A stretch of DNA of 64,000 bases from Diaphorobacter sp. HDW4A (GTDB lineage: Bacteria; Pseudomonadota; Gammaproteobacteria; Burkholderiales; Burkholderiaceae_C): contig NZ_CP049910.1 of NCBI RefSeq assembly GCF_011305995.1, positions 3,410,001 to 3,474,000 of the forward strand. The letters are read 5' to 3'. The number at the start of each line of letters is the position of its first letter. Within the stretch, counting starts at the first letter, position 1. Positions 26,584-35,146 of this stretch are shown here, piece after piece. The position numbers and the translations under genes are program-made. The notes below the pieces were generated by a model. The model saw only the letters and a list, made by a program, of their open reading frames with translations, was not told where the DNA came from and searched no databases.

Positions 26584-27333
26584 TCACATCGGCAATATCA
26601 GGCCTTTGTACAGCACTGCGACACCCGACGCCGCAAGCAGCACCACAATGAACCGTTTGAGCATCGCCTGGGATACTCGCGTGCGTACTTTCGACCCGAC
26701 CAATACACCCAGCAACGCCACCGGCAACAACATGCCGGCCACCATCAAAATGGAATGCTCCGCGTAGGCACCCGAAGCACCGAAGACCAGTGCACGACTG
26801 ACGCTGCTGAGGAAAATGATCACAGATATGGAAGCGCGGAACTGATCGACATCGGGCAGGCGTCGCGACAGATAAATGGTGTAGATCGGCCCCCCGGTGC
26901 CGAACAGCGCACTGAACACACCGCCCAGGGCACCAAACGGAATGGCCCAAAACGGACGCAACGGCGCCACGCGCCCGCTCGCCGCAGCCTGCAGATTGCG
27001 TACACACATGATCAGCACAAACACACCCAACGCGATCAACGGCCATTTGGGCGGCAGCTTGCTGAGCAAAGTGGCTCCGAGTGCAATCCCCAGAATCATC
27101 CAGGGCAACACACGCGCGAGTTCAGGCACTGACACTCGACGCCAATTCTTCACCCCAACCAGCCCCGTGCAGGCCAGATCGAACAACACCACCATCGGCA
27201 CAGCATGCTGCAGCGGCATCAACTGCACCAACACCGGAATGGCCACCATCGCGGCACCAAACCCCGTCATTCCAAAAACGGAATAGGCAAGAAAGATGAC
27301 GGGCGCCGCCAGTGCGATGAGCTCAGTTGGCAT
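26584..27333 (-). CDS. TauE/SafE family sulfite or organic-anion exporter
   Basis: A 249-residue inner-membrane protein with about eight hydrophobic segments. The N-terminal repeat begins ELIALAAPVIFLAYSVFGMTGFGAAMVAIP and the second half has FGALGGVFSALFGTGGPIYTIYLS, the paired G-x-GGG-type motifs of PF01925. Members export sulfite, sulfonates or related anions, and some take up small carboxylates. The start at 27333 overlaps the end of the upstream Bug gene by 11 bases, so the two are translationally coupled. This ties the exporter to the dicarboxylate-type cluster upstream and suggests it moves a substrate or product of that pathway. Confidence 0.85.
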   Translation of the reverse strand: MPTELIALAAPVIFLAYSVFGMTGFGAAMVAIPVLVQLMPLQHAVPMVVLFDLACTGLVGVKNWRRVSVPELARVLPWMILGIALGATLLSKLPPKWPLIALGVFVLIMCVRNLQAAASGRVAPLRPFWAIPFGALGGVFSALFGTGGPIYTIYLSRRLPDVDQFRASISVIIFLSSVSRALVFGASGAYAEHSILMVAGMLLPVALLGVLVGSKVRTRVSQAMLKRFIVVLLAASGVAVLYKGLILPM

Positions 27334-28339
27334 CGATTTTTTTCTTCTCGACCAACAACTTCCATTTGGCGGATTCGGTGCCAATCTCCTGCTTGAGCTG
27401 AGTAGACGCGACCACGGACGCGTACATACCTTGATCGGCCAGATAGCGCTTCATGGACGGCTGGGTGACAGCGTCGTTCACCCCTGCCAGCAACCGGTCC
27501 ACGACAGGTTTTGGAGTACCCGCTGGTGCTAGCAGTGCAAACCATCCCGTGTATTCAAACCCGGGTAAACCGTCTTCCGCCGTAGTCGGCACGCTGGGCA
27601 ACAACGGCGATCGTTCCTTGCCCGTGACCGACAAGGCCTTCACGCGACCACCTTTGAGCAAGGGCGAGATCGCGTTGATATTGGCAACCGCCATTTGCAC
27701 GACACCCGCCATCAAATCCGCATAGGCCGGTCCCTCGCCCTTGTAGGGCACATGCGATATCTGAATGTCCGCAGCGTCACCGAAAGCCTCGCCCGCCATG
27801 TGCGTCTGGCTGCCAACACCCGCCGATGCAAAATCCACCGTCGCGGATTTGGCCTTCACGTACGCAATCAGCTCGCGGGTGTTCTTCACAGGAAGATCTG
27901 CGTTGACCGTCACCACCATCGGACCACTGGCCACCTTGGCAACGGGCTCGAAACTGGCGAGTGAATAGCCAAGCTTCTTGTAGATGAACTGGTTGACGGT
28001 GAACATGCTGCCCGATGCCAACAACAATGTATAGCCGTCAGCAGTCGAATTCGCCACGGATTGCGCGCCGATTCCGCCGCCCGCGCCAGGCTTGTTGTCG
28101 ACGATTACCGTCTGCTTCAGGTTCTTGCCCAGCTCCACGGCCAGCGCTCGGCCAAGCAGATCGGTAGCGCCCCCTGCAGAGAACGGAATCACAATCTTGA
28201 TCACCTTCTCGGCGGGCCACTCCGCTGCCCCCGCCACGAACGGTGCGAACATCAGCGCGCTGGCAATCGCTTGGAAAATGACCCTGCGCGAAGCGCTCGA
28301 AGTGCGCGGGCGCAAGGTCGATATGGACGTATCTTTCAT
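27323..28339 (-). CDS. Bug family substrate-binding protein (TctC-like)
   Basis: A 338-residue periplasmic receptor. It has a long signal peptide with a Ser/Arg-rich N-region (about residues 1-38, ending FVAGAAEWP), then the Bug hallmarks IKIVIPFSAGGATDLLGRALA, NKPGAGGGIGAQSVANS, HVPYKGEGPAYADLMAGVV and LLAPAGTPKPVVDRLLAGV. AAGGAGACAACG before ATG 28339 decides the start. It lies between the LysR gene and tauE-like gene, all on the minus strand. It is probably the high-affinity receptor for the compound degraded by the SDH-like/fumarase-like cluster. Confidence 0.88.
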   Translation of the reverse strand: MKDTSISTLRPRTSSASRRVIFQAIASALMFAPFVAGAAEWPAEKVIKIVIPFSAGGATDLLGRALAVELGKNLKQTVIVDNKPGAGGGIGAQSVANSTADGYTLLLASGSMFTVNQFIYKKLGYSLASFEPVAKVASGPMVVTVNADLPVKNTRELIAYVKAKSATVDFASAGVGSQTHMAGEAFGDAADIQISHVPYKGEGPAYADLMAGVVQMAVANINAISPLLKGGRVKALSVTGKERSPLLPSVPTTAEDGLPGFEYTGWFALLAPAGTPKPVVDRLLAGVNDAVTQPSMKRYLADQGMYASVVASTQLKQEIGTESAKWKLLVEKKKIDAN

Positions 28340-28461
28340 CGTTGTCTCCTTTTTTGACATGGGCTTATTCACAAATCACACGCGCAACACCACCCCTCGA
28401 TCCCTACAGATCGATTTCCTAAAACTCAATATTCAGATCCAAGCAGTCGCGTAACGCTCTG

Positions 28462-29343
28462 CTAACTTGATTCACTTGCGTTGCATACGCTCTTGAGTGC
28501 ATCCAATAGCAACTGCGAAAGATGCGCACGCGGGTTCTCCGCTGGCACCAGAATGCCCAGACGTCTGGTGACTGGCGGCGCACCGAACGGTATGACACGG
28601 ACGGTGGAAGGGAACTCCTTCTTCACTCCGCGCGCGGGCACCACCGATGCACCGAGCCCGTTTGCCACCATGGCAATCACGCCTTCGAGGTTGTCGATTT
28701 CCATCGTTGAACGCACGGCGATCTTGCGGCGGACGATTTCCTCCTGCACCAGATTTCCGACCCGTGCAGAACGATTGAAACGCACATAGGGCGTGTTCTC
28801 CAGAACCTCCTGATCCGAATCGCCCTTGACAGACTTGTGCACGATCACCACAAATGCCTCGTCCACGAACGGCAGAAACTCCAGCCCCGAGCGCTGCATC
28901 TCCGGTTCCGTGATGATCGCCACATCAAGTTGCCGGTGATAGACCGCTCGCTCCAGATCGTGAGTGAGCCCCGTCGTCACATGCACCTCCAGCCCATTGC
29001 CGCTTTTCTGCAGATGCCGCAGCGCCAATGGCAACACGCCCGACACGCAGGTATGCACACTGCCCAGCTTGAGCAGACCCACCGCCGAACCCTTGTTCAG
29101 CGATGCGCTCATGCTCTCCCAATGCGCGATCAGATCGCGAGCGCGGTGCACCAGCCCCAGACCCGCATCGGTAAGAATCGGTGGGCGGCGGCTGCGGTCG
29201 AAGATTGATACGTTCAGTTCCTCTTCCAGCGCGCGCATCTGCATGCTCACGGCGGATAGCGACAGACCGATGCTGTTGCCTGCTTCAGCGAAGCTCCCGC
29301 GATCTGCAATGGCGATCAACGTATAAAGCGTCTTGATGTCCAT
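28462..29343 (-). CDS. LysR-type transcriptional regulator
   Basis: A 293-residue LTTR with MDIKTLYTLIAIADRGSFAE and AVSMQMRALEEELNVSIFDRS as the helix-turn-helix and wing, then the linker and an effector-binding domain. It is located inside the minus-strand cluster, between the amidohydrolase and the Bug/TauE pair, and not divergent from a target. It is the only regulator in the 26.6-35.1 kb cluster, so it most likely controls it; a T-N11-A palindrome lies upstream of the first gene (35147-35161). I start at 29343 (MDIK), where similarity begins. Confidence 0.88.
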   Translation of the reverse strand: MDIKTLYTLIAIADRGSFAEAGNSIGLSLSAVSMQMRALEEELNVSIFDRSRRPPILTDAGLGLVHRARDLIAHWESMSASLNKGSAVGLLKLGSVHTCVSGVLPLALRHLQKSGNGLEVHVTTGLTHDLERAVYHRQLDVAIITEPEMQRSGLEFLPFVDEAFVVIVHKSVKGDSDQEVLENTPYVRFNRSARVGNLVQEEIVRRKIAVRSTMEIDNLEGVIAMVANGLGASVVPARGVKKEFPSTVRVIPFGAPPVTRRLGILVPAENPRAHLSQLLLDALKSVCNASESS

Positions 29344-29372
29344 GGTTCGTGTTTCAAAGGAAGGCCGACATG

Positions 29373-30206
29373 CTAAATGCCCAGCAGCCTGCGGGCATTT
29401 CCACCCATCACCTTCTTGAGGTTTTCCTCCTTGATAGGCAGCTTCTCGAACCACTCCTTGTACCCCTGGACCGGACAGAATGGGAAGGAGCTGGCGTAGA
29501 GCATGCGATCACTGAGAAAACCATCGGCCGCTTTCACGTACTCCTCCCAGCCCGGCATGCGCGAGAAATACATGTCCGGCGACAGCCACAGGTTCTGGCG
29601 CCGGAATCCAAGATGCAGAATTTCATTCACCCACGGCCAGCCACCGTGTGCGACCACCACGTTGAGGTTGGGAAAGTCGGTGAGAACGCGGTCGGTGCGG
29701 ATCGGATCGGAATAGCTCAGATCAGGCCCTGCCGTTCCGCCCACCATCATGATCACAGGCACCTTCCGGTCTTCGCAATGCGCGTAGATCGGATAGAGAC
29801 GGCGATCATCGGCATACATCGGTATCGGATACGATCCCGGCTCGATGTTGATGAGCTTGAAGCCATCTTCGAGGGCCGTATCGATCGTGTCACATGCCTT
29901 TCGGCGATTGGTCGGATCAATGGATGCCGCCCCAATGAATCGATTGGGGTTGCTGCTGACGATGGCACGGACGTCATCGTTGGACACGCTGCCAAGCACG
30001 CCAGCCAGACGCCCCACGACCACACCACGCCCGATGCCGGCAGCATCCATTTCCTTCAGCAACATGGGCATTGATTGCTGTTGTGCGGCAAGCGATGGCT
30101 CGAACCCCACGGTGCGCGTGAATCCATCACGCCTCTCTCCCGCAGAGTACATGAGCGTGTCCAGAAACCCGCCTACGGGTGGTCTCAAACGAAAATCAAT
30201 GATCAT
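29373..30206 (-). CDS. amidohydrolase family protein (amidohydrolase 2)
   Basis: A 277-residue TIM-barrel hydrolase of PF04909. It opens MIIDFRLRPPVGGFLDTLMY; the usual HxH is here DFRLR, with R in place of both His, while VVVAHGGWPWVNEIL keeps the later His-containing strand and LMYASSFPFCP replaces the usual [SG]xDxP with SSFPF. Several metal ligands of classical members are therefore not conserved, so it may use fewer metals or act on a different bond type. Relatives include 2-pyrone-4,6-dicarboxylate hydrolase and ACMS decarboxylase. GGGAGACAGGTGA precedes the start. It ends the SDH-like/fumarase-like operon. Confidence 0.8.
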   Translation of the reverse strand: MIIDFRLRPPVGGFLDTLMYSAGERRDGFTRTVGFEPSLAAQQQSMPMLLKEMDAAGIGRGVVVGRLAGVLGSVSNDDVRAIVSSNPNRFIGAASIDPTNRRKACDTIDTALEDGFKLINIEPGSYPIPMYADDRRLYPIYAHCEDRKVPVIMMVGGTAGPDLSYSDPIRTDRVLTDFPNLNVVVAHGGWPWVNEILHLGFRRQNLWLSPDMYFSRMPGWEEYVKAADGFLSDRMLYASSFPFCPVQGYKEWFEKLPIKEENLKKVMGGNARRLLGI

Positions 30207-30253
30207 TCACCTGTCTCCCTGTTTGATTGAACTGCACCGAATCATCGCTCGCG

Positions 30254-30961
30254 TCACATCACTTCATTGCGGCGGTTGTCGGTTTCACCGTAGCGGTGCA
30301 GCGCTGGTGGCTTGAGCCCTGCGTATAGCTTCTCGATGCCTTCATTGATGACTTCGGCATGCTGCGCAAACAGCGAATTGCCATCCAGATCGCTCTCCAC
30401 GATGAACGGGCCGAAGTTCTCCACCTCGAACAGCCACATCGCCTGCGCAATGCCCAGGTCGTCCAGCCAATGCACCTCGCGCACCCGCTTGATCCCGCGC
30501 CCGAGCAACGCGCCCGTGCCATAGCCCACCGTCGTCAGATAGATCGCGCCGCCGGGTGCGAGCACCTTCTTGTAGTCCTCGGCAGGCATACCACCCTTGC
30601 CGATCAGAATGCGGCAATCCGTCTTCTCGATCCATCTTGGAATCCATTTGGAAAAACGGAATGAAGCGGTGGCCGTCACCGCGCCCACGTTGTAGCCACC
30701 GTCACCATCGGGCGCGGCGGCAGGTGAGCAGTGAAAGTTCACATTGCTCAGCGACTTCAGATCGACTGGCAGTTCCATGCCTTCATCCAGAACGCGCTTG
30801 TAAATGCCTTCACGCGCCGTGTAGACGATGCCGTTGAGATACACCGCGGAGCCCAGCTCCAGTTTCGCGATGTCCTCTCGTTTGGCGGGAAGATTCAGAT
30901 GGAAGACTTTGATGTCGTCCTCATTCCCATCATTCCCATCATTGCCGTTGTTGTTCACCAT
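30254..30961 (-). CDS. class I fumarate hydratase/tartrate dehydratase, beta subunit
   Basis: A 235-residue subunit equal to the C-terminal half of FumA or to TtdB. It has HLNLPAKREDIAKLELGSAV, VYTAREGIYKRVLDEG, and the conserved loop ILIGKGGMPAEDYK, followed by GAIYLTTVGYGTGALLGRG, with EVHWLDDLGIAQAMWLFEVENFGPFIV near the end. The N-terminus carries an unusual Asn/Gly/Asp tract (NNNGNDGNDGNEDD). Its start at 30961 overlaps the alpha-subunit stop (ATGGTGA), so the pair is coupled. The enzyme hydrates fumarate, dehydrates L-malate or L-tartrate, or acts on mesaconate-type substrates; the sequence does not tell which. Confidence 0.88.
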   Translation of the reverse strand: MVNNNGNDGNDGNEDDIKVFHLNLPAKREDIAKLELGSAVYLNGIVYTAREGIYKRVLDEGMELPVDLKSLSNVNFHCSPAAAPDGDGGYNVGAVTATASFRFSKWIPRWIEKTDCRILIGKGGMPAEDYKKVLAPGGAIYLTTVGYGTGALLGRGIKRVREVHWLDDLGIAQAMWLFEVENFGPFIVESDLDGNSLFAQHAEVINEGIEKLYAGLKPPALHRYGETDNRRNEVM

Positions 30962-31890
30962 TCGACTGTCTCCCTGCGCAGATAAGGTGTGAACCACTGT
31001 GGATCTGTGCGGTACTCGATTTCACCGCTTGCATGAACCCGCGCGGTCGAGCGGCGCGAAGACAGGCAGAACGTGTGCACGCTGATCGGCATGCCGCCGG
31101 TATGCGTGTAACCGCACTCGATGTGACAGTCCACCACCATGCCAGAGCCCACAAAGCCCATCGCTCCCATGCCGATGGAATTGCCCAGTTGCATCAGCTC
31201 CAGTTCAAGCTCGGCCACCTTGGGGTCGGGATTGCGATCACCCACCGTGCGCAGGCAGGCGGCCTGCTTCCCCAACTGCATGCAAGTGTCTTTGGAGCCA
31301 CCAAGGCCTATTCCCACGATGGCTGGCTGGCATGCGAGACCGCGTTTTCCGAACGCTATCAGCGTATCGAGCAAGAATCGCTTGATGCCATCTATTCCGT
31401 CACCAGGAAAAAGCATGCGGTAATCGCTGCCGAATAGCCCGCCCTTGTGAACGGTGGTGATGTCGATCCAGTCCATGTCAGGCTCGAACGACCACTCCAC
31501 CTCGGGCGCGTTGATACCGACATTGTTGTTGTGATCGGTGCGCCAGAGCGGATGCACACGATTCGGGCGCAAAGGAATGGTGACGGTGCACTCCGCCGTG
31601 GCATGCCGCAAGGCACGCTCCACGGCCACGAAACCGTTTTCCACTGAGGCGTTGTTACCCACCTTCACGTAGTAGCGTGGCAATCCCGTATCGGCGCACA
31701 TGGGGCGCCGATCCTCGTCGGCAGCATCCCAGTTGTCCTGCATGGCGTGGATCACGAAACGTGGGAGCTTGCCGGTCTCCTTCTTCTGCAGCGCCTTGAT
31801 GCCTTCGCGGTAGTCCGGTGGAATCTCGATGGCTGCGCGGCGCATGATCTCAAGCGCCGCTTCCTGCACTTTGTCTATTGGAATGTTCAT
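30955..31890 (-). CDS. class I fumarate hydratase/tartrate dehydratase, alpha subunit
   Basis: A 311-residue Fe-S hydro-lyase subunit corresponding to the N-terminal half of FumA or to TtdA. The [4Fe-4S] ligands are expected in PMCADTGLPRYYV, in GGSKDTCMQLGKQAACL and in the DCHIECGYTHTGGMP region; VGIGLGGSKD and QLGNSIGMGAMGFVG are family signatures. The separate alpha and beta genes match the two-subunit form of class I fumarase and L-tartrate dehydratase rather than the single-chain FumA. It follows the flavoprotein gene by 11 bases in the minus-strand operon, so a sequence of oxidation then hydration is suggested. Confidence 0.9.
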   Translation of the reverse strand: MNIPIDKVQEAALEIMRRAAIEIPPDYREGIKALQKKETGKLPRFVIHAMQDNWDAADEDRRPMCADTGLPRYYVKVGNNASVENGFVAVERALRHATAECTVTIPLRPNRVHPLWRTDHNNNVGINAPEVEWSFEPDMDWIDITTVHKGGLFGSDYRMLFPGDGIDGIKRFLLDTLIAFGKRGLACQPAIVGIGLGGSKDTCMQLGKQAACLRTVGDRNPDPKVAELELELMQLGNSIGMGAMGFVGSGMVVDCHIECGYTHTGGMPISVHTFCLSSRRSTARVHASGEIEYRTDPQWFTPYLRRETVEW

Positions 31891-31901
31891 CGGTTATGAC
31901 C

Positions 31902-33641
31902 TCAGTTCGTGGGAATGCCTGCTTCGCCTTCGATGAGTGATTCACCGGGCTTCACGATGTCGAAGGAAACGGGAACCATCTCGAGCGACACCTCGTCCTC
32001 CACCGCGCCCACACGCGTGTAGCAGCTGGTATGCAGATCGCCCGCATCGGGAAAGTCTTCGCGGAAATGAGCGCCCCGACTGTTCTCGCGCGCGAGTGCG
32101 GAGATCGTGATGACCTTGGAGATATCCACCAGACTCTCCAGGTTGAGCCAGTCATGCCACGTCACGTTGTAGCGGCGATCTCCATCATTCACTCCGATAT
32201 GGCGCAACGCATCACGATGGCCGGCGACCGCACCGAGGCCGCGCTCCATCGCCTCCTTGTGGCGCAGCACGCCCACGTCGTCCCACATGGTCTGGGAGAG
32301 CGCATCGCGCAATTCATGGATGCGGCCTATGGGCTTGGAGAACGGATACTCCGCCCGTTCAATGCCACGTGCAATCACACGCTTGTCGGGCTCGCGCCAG
32401 ACGCCTTCGCGCTGCACGAATGCAGCCATTGCGTCGCCTGCAATACCGCCGAAAACAGTGGAATTGGCAACGCCGTTCCCACCCAGGCGATTCGCGCCGT
32501 GCACTCCACCGCAGTCTTCGCCAGCGGCGAACAATCCGGGCGATGCGGTGGAACCATCCACGTTGAACTCCACGCCGCCCATCAGGTAATGCGCGGTGGG
32601 CACCACTTCGACCTTGCCGCCCGCGAGGTCAAAGCCACAGTCGCTGCAGCGGTTGACCATGCCGGGAAAAGTCTTCGCCACTTTTTCCGGACCAAGATGG
32701 CTCATCTGGATATACACACCGCCCATCGGGCCAGTGCGCCCCGCGCGCATTTCCGCGTAGATACCGCGGCTCACCACGTCGCGCGTGGCACGTTCGCCGC
32801 GCTTGTCGTAGTTGTTCATGAAGCGCTCGCCATCGCCGTTGAGCAGGTAGCCACCCGCACCACGCAAGCCTTCTTCCAGCACCGTACCAGTCATGCGCGT
32901 GTCGGGGCCGCCCAGCAATCCCGTGGGATGGAACTGCACCATCTCCATATCGCGCAACTTCAACCCGTAACGCAGTGCCATTGCCAAGCCGTCACAAGTC
33001 TTGTCGCCCGATGGCGTGTGATAGCGATACATGGTGGGCCCTGCACCGGTCGCAAGCAACACGGCCTTGGCCTGCACAAAGCGATAGGCGCCGGTGCGCA
33101 TATCGATGAACAGCACACCCGCGATGCCCGAACCATCTGCCGCCGGAATCAGTTCAATCGCGCGGTGCTCCTCCAACTCTTCGGCTTCAACGGCCCGCAC
33201 TTGCTCCATCAAGCGGTTGATGATTTCGATGCCAGTGAGGTCGGCCTTGTGCACCGTTCTGTCAAAGCTCTGACCAGCGAAAGCCTTCGAGTGCAATGAA
33301 CCGTCGGGATTGCGGTCGAAGAAGCAACCGATCTCGTTTTCGAGCTCACGCACCCGTTCGACAGCCCCTTCCACCAGCCTCCACGCCAGGTCCTGACGCG
33401 GCAGCCACTTGCCGCCTTCAATCGTGTCCATGAAATGGCGCTCCACCGAATCGCCCGATGAGAGCGCCACGTTGTATCCGCCCTGCACCATGCGCGTGCA
33501 GCCGCATTTGCCCAGCAACCCCTTCACGGCAACGCTCACGCGCAGCGATGGATCGGCCTTCTTGGCATGCAGCGCAGCAAACAGCCCCGCGCCGCCCGTC
33601 CCCAGAATCAGAATGTCCGTCTTGTGATTTTCTACATTCAT
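31902..33641 (-). CDS. succinate dehydrogenase/fumarate reductase-like flavoprotein subunit
   Basis: A 579-residue FAD subunit. The N-terminus DILILGTGGAGLFAALHA is the dinucleotide fold; the capping-domain and active-site segments are MVQFHPTGLLGGPDTRMTG, EEGLRGAGGYLLN (catalytic Arg present), PTAHYLMGGVEFN (His) and HGANRLGGNGVANSTVFGG (Arg). In SdhA/FrdA the FAD is bound covalently by His in RSHTVAAQGG; here the equivalent reads CGCTRMVQGGYN, with no His, so FAD is probably non-covalent as in L-aspartate oxidase. This shows that the complex is not the TCA-cycle enzyme, although it has the C4-dicarboxylate active-site frame. The gene is between the membrane anchors and the fumarase-like genes. 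Confidence 0.85.
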   Translation of the reverse strand: MNVENHKTDILILGTGGAGLFAALHAKKADPSLRVSVAVKGLLGKCGCTRMVQGGYNVALSSGDSVERHFMDTIEGGKWLPRQDLAWRLVEGAVERVRELENEIGCFFDRNPDGSLHSKAFAGQSFDRTVHKADLTGIEIINRLMEQVRAVEAEELEEHRAIELIPAADGSGIAGVLFIDMRTGAYRFVQAKAVLLATGAGPTMYRYHTPSGDKTCDGLAMALRYGLKLRDMEMVQFHPTGLLGGPDTRMTGTVLEEGLRGAGGYLLNGDGERFMNNYDKRGERATRDVVSRGIYAEMRAGRTGPMGGVYIQMSHLGPEKVAKTFPGMVNRCSDCGFDLAGGKVEVVPTAHYLMGGVEFNVDGSTASPGLFAAGEDCGGVHGANRLGGNGVANSTVFGGIAGDAMAAFVQREGVWREPDKRVIARGIERAEYPFSKPIGRIHELRDALSQTMWDDVGVLRHKEAMERGLGAVAGHRDALRHIGVNDGDRRYNVTWHDWLNLESLVDISKVITISALARENSRGAHFREDFPDAGDLHTSCYTRVGAVEDEVSLEMVPVSFDIVKPGESLIEGEAGIPTN

Positions 33642-33642
33642 C

Positions 33643-33987
33643 TCAGATCACCCCCGCTACAAACACCAGACCAATCGCCATCGACGCGGCAAAGCCCCAT
33701 CCGATCCACGAGATGCGCGCATCGCGTGTGGAGCTCCAGGGGAGCAGTTCGAGCGCCAGCAGACGCAGCCCGAAGAACATGTGCATGGACAGCAGCAGCA
33801 CCAGGCCCCATTCGCCGAACTTCATCGCCGGCATTTCGGCCAGCTTGAGAAAGCCATCGAGTTTGGCCTCATCAAGCGCCATCGCCAGCACGTAGAAATG
33901 CGCGGGAAGAAACACCGCCAGCGCAATGCCGGAGAGGCGATGACCAATGAACGCCCAGTAGCCTTGGTGTGTATGCGAACTCTTCAT
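33643..33987 (-). CDS. succinate dehydrogenase-like cytochrome b membrane anchor
   Basis: A 114-residue protein with three hydrophobic helices. GYWAFIGHRLSGIALAVFLP matches the SdhC/SdhD signature HR-x-SG, and the second helix has LLLSMHMFFGLRLLALELL with a His that may ligate heme b. It is the second of two anchors: its start overlaps the stop of the preceding anchor by ATGA. Together they would hold the flavoprotein and Fe-S subunits to the membrane and reduce quinone. The start at 33987 is chosen because the longer frame upstream runs through the other anchor gene. Confidence 0.8.
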   Translation of the reverse strand: MKSSHTHQGYWAFIGHRLSGIALAVFLPAHFYVLAMALDEAKLDGFLKLAEMPAMKFGEWGLVLLLSMHMFFGLRLLALELLPWSSTRDARISWIGWGFAASMAIGLVFVAGVI

Positions 33988-34319
33988 GACACCAGTCCTC
34001 CGACAACCGCCACCGCACGCCAGCCAAGTACCAGCAGCACACAGCCAAACAGCGCGCTGATGGCAAACGCCACGCCGCGCCCCAGTCGCAGCCACTCCAC
34101 CAACACGTTGCGGATCCCGATCGGCACATGCAGCGCAACACTGAGCACGAACAAGCCGTAGAACAGGATCCAGATCCAGTTGCCTTTGGTGCGCGAGAGG
34201 ATTTCCCCAGCGGTCAACCCGCCCTGCACCGCATAGATGATCACGGCCACATGCACCATAACGAAGGGCGCCATGAGCATCGCAGTGAAGCGCTGAAGCG
34301 CAAACAAACGGGCTTCCAT
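33984..34319 (-). CDS. succinate dehydrogenase-like membrane anchor subunit
   Basis: A 111-residue integral membrane protein with three hydrophobic segments. Histidines in MLMAPFVMVHVAVIIYAVQGG and LSVALHVPIGIRNVLVEWL sit where SdhC/SdhD-type or FrdC-type anchors carry heme or quinone ligands; HVPIGIRN is close to the H-x3-GxR motif of SdhD. It lies directly between the Fe-S subunit gene (one base gap) and the second anchor (ATGA overlap), the order B-anchor-anchor-A being unlike the common CDAB order. Confidence 0.78.
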   Translation of the reverse strand: MEARLFALQRFTAMLMAPFVMVHVAVIIYAVQGGLTAGEILSRTKGNWIWILFYGLFVLSVALHVPIGIRNVLVEWLRLGRGVAFAISALFGCVLLVLGWRAVAVVGGLVS

Positions 34320-34320
34320 G

Positions 34321-35058
34321 TCAGCCCCTTTTCAGAAAACTCATCAGCGCGTTGCGCTTGAGCCCGGCGATGCTGCCGGTCGGGCTGAGACTCACGGGGC
34401 AATGCGTCATGCAACTGCCTTGCGTGTGGCAGGAGTTGCAACCGCTGCCCGACATGGCCTTGTTTAGCACGTCCTTGGGATCGGCGTGGCGTTCGTCATT
34501 GAACAACGTCCACGCACGATTGAGCGCTGCGGGTCCGAGGTATTCCTTGTCCCACGAAACCACGTCGCAGGCCGCGTAGCACACCGCGCAGTTGATGCAC
34601 TCGATGGCGGCATCCGCAAGCTTGCGCTGCTTGCTTTGCGGCAGTACGGCAGCGGGAGGATCGTTGCGGGTGGCGGTGCCGACGAAGGTGTTTCCCGCCT
34701 TCTTCCACTTGTCGAAGAACTCGCGCATGTCGACCACAAGGTCCTTCACACGCGGCAGATTACGCAGCGGCTCGATCACGATGGAGCCGTTGTCCTCCAC
34801 ACGGCTCACATGGGTACGGCAGGTCCAGCGCGGCTTGCCGTTGACGGTCATCGCACACGATCCGCACACACCGACGCGACATGCAAAGCGATAGGAGAGA
34901 TCGGGCTCCTGTGTGCGCTGGATCTCGGTGATCACGTCGAGCACGGTCTGATTCTCGCGCCACGGTACCGAGTAGGTCGTGTAGCGGGTGTTGTCGTCAA
35001 CACCTCGTGCGATGCTGACTGTGAGTTGTCTCGGGTTCGTGGGTTTATCTGTTTCCAT
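34321..35058 (-). CDS. succinate dehydrogenase/fumarate reductase-like iron-sulfur subunit
   Basis: A 245-residue subunit with all three clusters. The [2Fe-2S] is CRVGVCGSCAMTVNGKPRWTC in the N-terminal ferredoxin domain, the [4Fe-4S] is ECINCAVCYAACDV, and the third cluster is CNSCHTQGSCMTHCPVSLSP. It passes electrons from the flavoprotein to the membrane anchors. It is the first gene of the minus-strand operon, so the main promoter is in the 300 bases after 35058, where an LTTR-type palindrome lies (35147-35161). Confidence 0.88.
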   Translation of the reverse strand: METDKPTNPRQLTVSIARGVDDNTRYTTYSVPWRENQTVLDVITEIQRTQEPDLSYRFACRVGVCGSCAMTVNGKPRWTCRTHVSRVEDNGSIVIEPLRNLPRVKDLVVDMREFFDKWKKAGNTFVGTATRNDPPAAVLPQSKQRKLADAAIECINCAVCYAACDVVSWDKEYLGPAALNRAWTLFNDERHADPKDVLNKAMSGSGCNSCHTQGSCMTHCPVSLSPTGSIAGLKRNALMSFLKRG

Positions 35059-35146
35059 TTTTCTCTCACATGACTTGAAACGCCGTTGTGAGAGTGATTC
35101 TATAAATCTAGTTTTTATGAATCAATGCAAAATAACTTGATATTTT

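Noticed and set aside
31902..35058. The SDH-like genes as the housekeeping succinate dehydrogenase
   Set aside because: The covalent-FAD His is missing, the gene order is B-anchor-anchor-A, and the operon includes fumarase-like and amidohydrolase genes.
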